From Earliella scabrosa (Eukaryota > Basidiomycota > Agaricomycetes > Polyporales > Polyporaceae), in assembly GCA_022605405.1 (NCBI GenBank), contig JABYQQ010000001.1:4030001-4094000 (forward strand): a DNA stretch of 64,000 nt. Direction: 5' to 3'. Each line of letters begins with the position of its first letter. The stretch's first letter is position 1. Below, one piece after another: positions 60,029 through 64,000 of this stretch. The notes beneath the pieces were generated by a model that was not told the origin of the DNA, did not search any database, and worked only from the letters and a program-made list of their open reading frames with translations. The translations under genes were made by a program, and so were the position numbers.

Positions 60029-60600
60029 GTGCGCTCAGTTCCTTCACGTCTGTTGGTGGCCTGTCTGACATCTTATGGACAAGATCGCCCACACCTCGGG
60101 GTATTTGTGACATCTCGTCCCTTAGCGAGGTCATCGCGAGCGTACAGCGTCGGATGCCGCTGTTGCATGCGAGGAAGGGGTCATGCTCAAGGTCTCTCGG
60201 TGAGTCCTAGCGCGTATGATGTGCTGATGCTTCGTCGTAGCGCTAACTTCTCTGCTCGGCTTGACGCGTCGACGTCCATGAAGGGGAATCTTATTACCTC
60301 CCGCGATAACCTGTACTTCATGATAGGTTGGCTTATGATACCACTGCTTGTGCAGGACATCGTTCACGGCCACTCTCTCACCGAAATCGGCAATGTTCAC
60401 TGGTACGCGTCGAAGACAGTGGACTGAACGAGCTCGACGCAATCGGACTTGAACACACGGTGCGCTATAACTTCCGTTGCATAGATTCAAGTGCAGTCCA
60501 GCTGTGCTTGGTGCGAGCTCTTGGCACGTGGACGTGCGATGATTGTATGGATACTCACGGTCTAACGCTTGTATCCTAGGATCCTCCTGTTTACCTTCTC
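60029..60600 (+). pseudogene. Decayed F-box paralogue fragments
   Basis: Two separate relics match pieces of the neighbouring F-box genes. At 60110-60206 a frame reads EVIASVQRRMPLLHARKG and then VMLKVSR, followed by GTGAGTCCTA, like the C-terminal end and following donor of the gene at 60828 (QLPQLCARKEPVLRIIS, GTGAGTCCTA). At about 60406-60490 a frame reads VEDSGLNELDAIGLEHTV, like VEDDGLEELDAVLSGELF of the gene at 58765. The order is inverted relative to an intact gene (the more C-terminal piece comes first), so at least two partial copies, or one rearranged copy, are present. Confidence 0.6.
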
Positions 60601-60827
60601 CCACCACCATTGCCGTTCTCCTCTGCCTACGTGGCGACTCCTTGGAAACAATCCATATGCATGTCCCCCATGATGTTTGTGTACAGTCATCGTACCAATC
60701 AACACCTATTGACTACCTAATCTCCCTAGCAGCAGTCGTTGTTCTCATTGGGATCTCCGTCGTGTGCAGGATGCGGCGACGGGCTACAAGTGAGTGTTCC
60801 CTATCTTCTAAGTCGAATCAGAGCATA

Positions 60828-62184
60828 ATGACATTATACCAGGGTGCACGAATCTATATACCGCCGGAAATTTGCGATTGTGTCATTGGGCTCGTGGATC
60901 GGACGAAGACATTGCTCGCATGCGCCCTGGTCTGTAGAGATTGGCTTCCAGCGAGCCGATGCCGCCTGTTCCGACGAATCACCATGCCAGTGAGCGGCAA
61001 AGAAGACCAGTATTGCTACTTGGTCGAGCGCGTCCTGCACTCAGATACCCTCCGATCATATCTATATTTCACGGTCTCTCTCTCCATCAGCGGACCGGAC
61101 CCTACAGAAGAGCTGAAGAAACTCGCAGCGTTGCAGGATGGGGAAGGACCTTCCGTCGTACGCCTCCCCGCCTACCGTACATTTCTTTGCGACTTCGCTG
61201 GTCATCTGCCAAACCTGCAGGTGCTAACCTTGGCGATATTTATATGGGGACCCGACATTCCTCTTCCCCGAGAACCCCTGTACCTGTCAAGCTTCCCTGG
61301 AATCGAAACTTTACGTCTGCTATACTGCATGTTCCCATCTACCGCCTTCCTATGTCGCCTTCTTGTGTCTGTGCCGCAACTGCTGCACTTGGAGCTGATA
61401 TCGCCCATGTTTATGCAACGGCAGATATCAGTTCCGTACAGGCCCCCACCTCGGCGCAGACTGTTGCCAATGCTGAACACTCTGAAGGTCACATGTGATT
61501 ATCATGATGACAGTTTAGACCCTCTCATAGCATGGCTTAGCGACAGTCATGCGCAAGGACCATCATCTCTTCGTACACTCCTCTTCTGGTATAGAACCCT
61601 TGAAACGCCGCCCGCAACATCGTTACGAGCAAGTCATCTCAACCTGTTGCAAAACATTGCCCCAAGTATATGCACAGCCCAGCTCTGCCTTCCGGGTAAG
61701 TTACTCCATCCGGCGCGACGCATATATACTATGGTCAAACTTAACCTCGTCTCTGCGTTGTACAGGGATCCACCTTCTGCCGCGATTTAAGAAGCTGAAA
61801 TCCCTCACACTGGATTTGAGACATTGGCGGACTTGGGCCGAGGTGTCTATGGTATTGACCATGATATCTTCCCGCCTACATTCCCTATATCTCGAATCAG
61901 CAATGACCACAGCTGTGGCTGCTCTTGAACGTGAGGCCACCGGCCCTGCTCGAAGTGCATCCACCCCCAACTGTCTATGCGTCGACGACGGTGGATTGAC
62001 ACAGCTGGACTCTGTCCTATCCGGAGACATGTTCAAGGAGCTCCAAGTGGTCGAGCTGCGGGTGACCTTCACCGTGCCCGAGCTCACGCAGACAACTCAG
62101 GGAGAGAAAATACGGGAAAGCATACAGCACCAGCTGCCGCAGTTGTGTGCGAGGAAAGAGCCGGTGCTGAGAATTATCTCGTGA
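60828..62184 (+). CDS. F-box protein 2 with LRR-like region
   Basis: Exon 1 60828-61695 and exon 2 61766-62184; about 428 residues. A GTGAGTCCTA donor overlaps the stop and could extend the protein into 62242 onward. The F-box is IPPEICDCVIGLVDRTKTLL, ACALVCRDWLPASRCRLFRR, closely matching gene 58765. Leu-rich segments follow (LCDFAGHLPNLQVLTLAIF, LPREPLYLSSFPGIETLRLL, VPQLLHLELI). Exon 2 has the shared LHSLYLESAMTT and CVDDGGLTQLDSVLSGDMF motifs. A leader intron (GTGAGTGTTCC to GAATCAG) ends right before the ATG. If it were retained, an upstream in-frame hydrophobic segment (LISLAAVVVLIGISVVC) would be added. It presumably acts in an SCF ubiquitin ligase. Confidence 0.75.
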
Positions 62185-62470
62185 GTCCTATCGCCTGCAT
62201 CATACCACCATTGTGCTCGTCTGATGCATCTTCTCAGGAAGGGCCTATATGAAGTAGGAATCGCAGCTTTGACATTGTGGACGTCTTCGATTCGCTTGTA
62301 TGATTTGTGTGGACTCTACATCAATATCGCTTCCAATCCGTCTTGCCTGTGTGTGGTGTTCGTACATGTATTGAATGTCCATACAATACCGTCTTTGAGG
62401 ACTAATTGGGACGCTCGCACTTCAATCACTACGCTTGCGAGGGAGCACCTCCTATGCATGTATCCGAATT

Positions 62471-63986
62471 CTATTGAGTATCGATGGTTCGATAGTCTGG
62501 CCCAAGGCGGCGCCGCTCAACCTTGCGGGAGTCTTCTTGACTAAACAGGGGACCGTAGGAAGCAACGACAACCATATCCAATGTGGGCACGGATTCGAGC
62601 AGATGATCCGCGAATTCGATGATATTCCAACCCCGAAGCTCTACCTCGATGGGGAAGGAAACGAGCGGCACTGCGCGCGTGGTGAATGAGCTGCTCAGGA
62701 GCCACCACCGGATACTGAGTTCAAAAGTGGTGACAGTGGACGCTCGGACAATGTCGCAGATGGTATCCTGTTCATTACCTCGTGAGCAGACGTGTCGCTA
62801 TGAGACATCGCGGATTTAGACTCACCAGCATCGCGCGAAGGCTCACGCCGCGCTTGACATCAGCTGGCTTGATACTGATCCCCATCTCGAGCGTTTGGAG
62901 TCGACGGACACACGGCTCGTAGAATACAGAGACAAGTGCGGGGTCCGAGAGGGCAGAGCCAGATGGAATGGCAACGGCCAGATGGCGAGGCTTGGCGTAA
63001 TGAATGACTTGTCGGAGGTAACGAGGGTCCATCGGGTTGTGTCCGGGTTCGCTGAAGATGCCGAGTCTGACCACCGGGCAGGTGATACCCAAGACGTAGA
63101 GGATGCTCGGTGTCCCATACACCTCCTGGAGCGACTTCCATGTGCCGTGGACGCGCTGTAGGGCTACGTTCTCGCCTCGCAACCCTGACAAGCGAGGGAA
63201 CGTTCGATCCGCCGAATCGAGGCCAGCGATGTTGGCGGCGACCACATCGAGGATGCGTAGGTTGGGGAACGCGTGGGCGTAGCGATGAGTACAGAGCGAC
63301 TGCTGCGATACGAGGGTCAGAGAGGCCATTCGAGGGAACTGAGGGCCATCGAACGAAGCGCAGTTCGAGATTTCCAGCTTCTCGAGCGTGGACTGGGAAG
63401 CGTGGAGGAGAAGGGTCAGGTCTCTCGTCTCTCCGGACATGCGCGGATCGGCGGCCACGGTGGGCATCGTGAGGCACGCAGACACAACGCTCGAGGCGAA
63501 CCTTCTAAGCATCCTGCGAGAGTGTTGATCGACATAGTCTATAGAGAGTGTCCTGACTTGAGATAGTGAAGCGATGGCGTTGAGGAGATTGGGGTGAGCA
63601 CCCAAGATGGATTCGGCATCTCGCAGAATGAGGGTGGTGAAGTTGGTGCCGAAGGCACTGAGGGAGATGAAGAGGTCCCTGAGGAGGCTGTGCGTTGCTG
63701 CCAGTCGATTGTCCCAACAAGCCCGCTCTATCGCCCTCGAATTGAGCGACAAGGCGAGGGTGCGGAGGAAGGGGAAGCGATGTGGATGGTCCGCCATCAT
63801 GAACGACACGAAGGACTCCACTTGAGATATCTCGTCCGACTGGATTTCCACAAGATCCGCAACTAGATAGCGTGCCCCGTCACGATATAAACGGCGACAT
63901 GTCCGCATGATCTTGGAAGCGCTCCCTCTGTCGGAATGACCCATGATGAGGTGCATAACATCACCGTTCACAGGCCTGTGCTCCAT
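62471..63986 (-). CDS. F-box/LRR-like protein, minus strand
   Basis: Two exons, 62826-63986 and 62471-62767, phase 0, 58-nt intron; 485 residues. The N-terminus MEHRPVNGDVMHLIMGHSD and RGSASKIMRTCRRLYRDGAR is a degenerate F-box-like start common in basidiomycete F-box-like families. Later segments have Leu-rich spacing (LRTLALSLNSRAIERA, LTLLLHASQSTLEKLEISNC, FPNLRILDVVAANIAGLD, LQTLEMGISIKP). The C-terminal exon (DTICDIVRASTVTTFELSIRW to GPDYRTIDTQ) has no recognised domain. It is not similar to the two F-box genes beside it beyond the general architecture. The gene converges on F-box protein 2. Confidence 0.75.
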
Positions 63987-64000
63987 CTACAAGAGCCGCA

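Noticed and set aside
11360..64000. CRISPR arrays, bacterial operons, prophage
   Set aside because: Intron-rich eukaryotic genes throughout; the only spaced repeat array (11505-12350) has degenerate units without unique spacers.

Overview
The window is nuclear DNA from a filamentous basidiomycete, most likely an Agaricomycete. Genes are split by many short introns (mostly 47-80 nt, GT-AG with a noticeable GC-AG minority). The families present (tandem UDP-glycosyltransferases, a DUF6589-type protein with a RecQ-like helicase, F-box/LRR paralogues, a Clr2-type domain protein) are typical of mushroom-forming fungi. All exon models were built by hand from reading frame, splice-site and phase agreement; no database search was run.

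Layout. (1) 0.2-11.3 kb is an accessory region of lineage-specific hypothetical genes: a two-exon minus-strand gene (176-2322), two paralogous three-exon genes (3457-4614 and 5948-7081) with C-terminal SUMO-interaction-like motifs beside basic tails, a small gene between them, and an 11-exon gene (7734-11340) with a long disordered RG-rich tail. (2) 11.5-12.35 kb is a degenerate tandem array built on an AAATATTT core. (3) 12.36-18.8 kb is a candidate mobile element: a RecQ-like helicase and a DUF6589-type protein, convergent with 3' ends about 6 nt apart, enclosed by a 13-bp perfect inverted repeat. (4) 20.4-35.2 kb holds five intact, co-oriented GT1 UDP-glycosyltransferases with the same 11-exon architecture, each with a TATA box about 64-76 bp before the start codon, and recurrent GC-AG introns at two fixed positions. 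(5) 35.4-48.6 kb is more conserved: a Clr2-domain protein, a conserved hypothetical gene, a secreted CREG-like protein, DNA ligase I with a possible dual nuclear/mitochondrial start, a C2H2 zinc-finger factor and an NAA50-type N-acetyltransferase. (6) 48.6-57.2 kb is about 8.5 kb with no convincing gene apart from one doubtful ORF. (7) 57.2-64 kb has a conserved hypothetical gene, two F-box paralogues with decayed copies between them, and an F-box/LRR-like gene on the minus strand.

How the parts may fit. The glycosyltransferase array looks like a recent tandem expansion supplying related sugar-transfer activities. The helicase and DUF6589 protein look like the two-gene cargo of one element. 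Ligase I, NAA50 and CREG are housekeeping or broadly conserved genes that anchor the accessory blocks to a normal chromosome arm.
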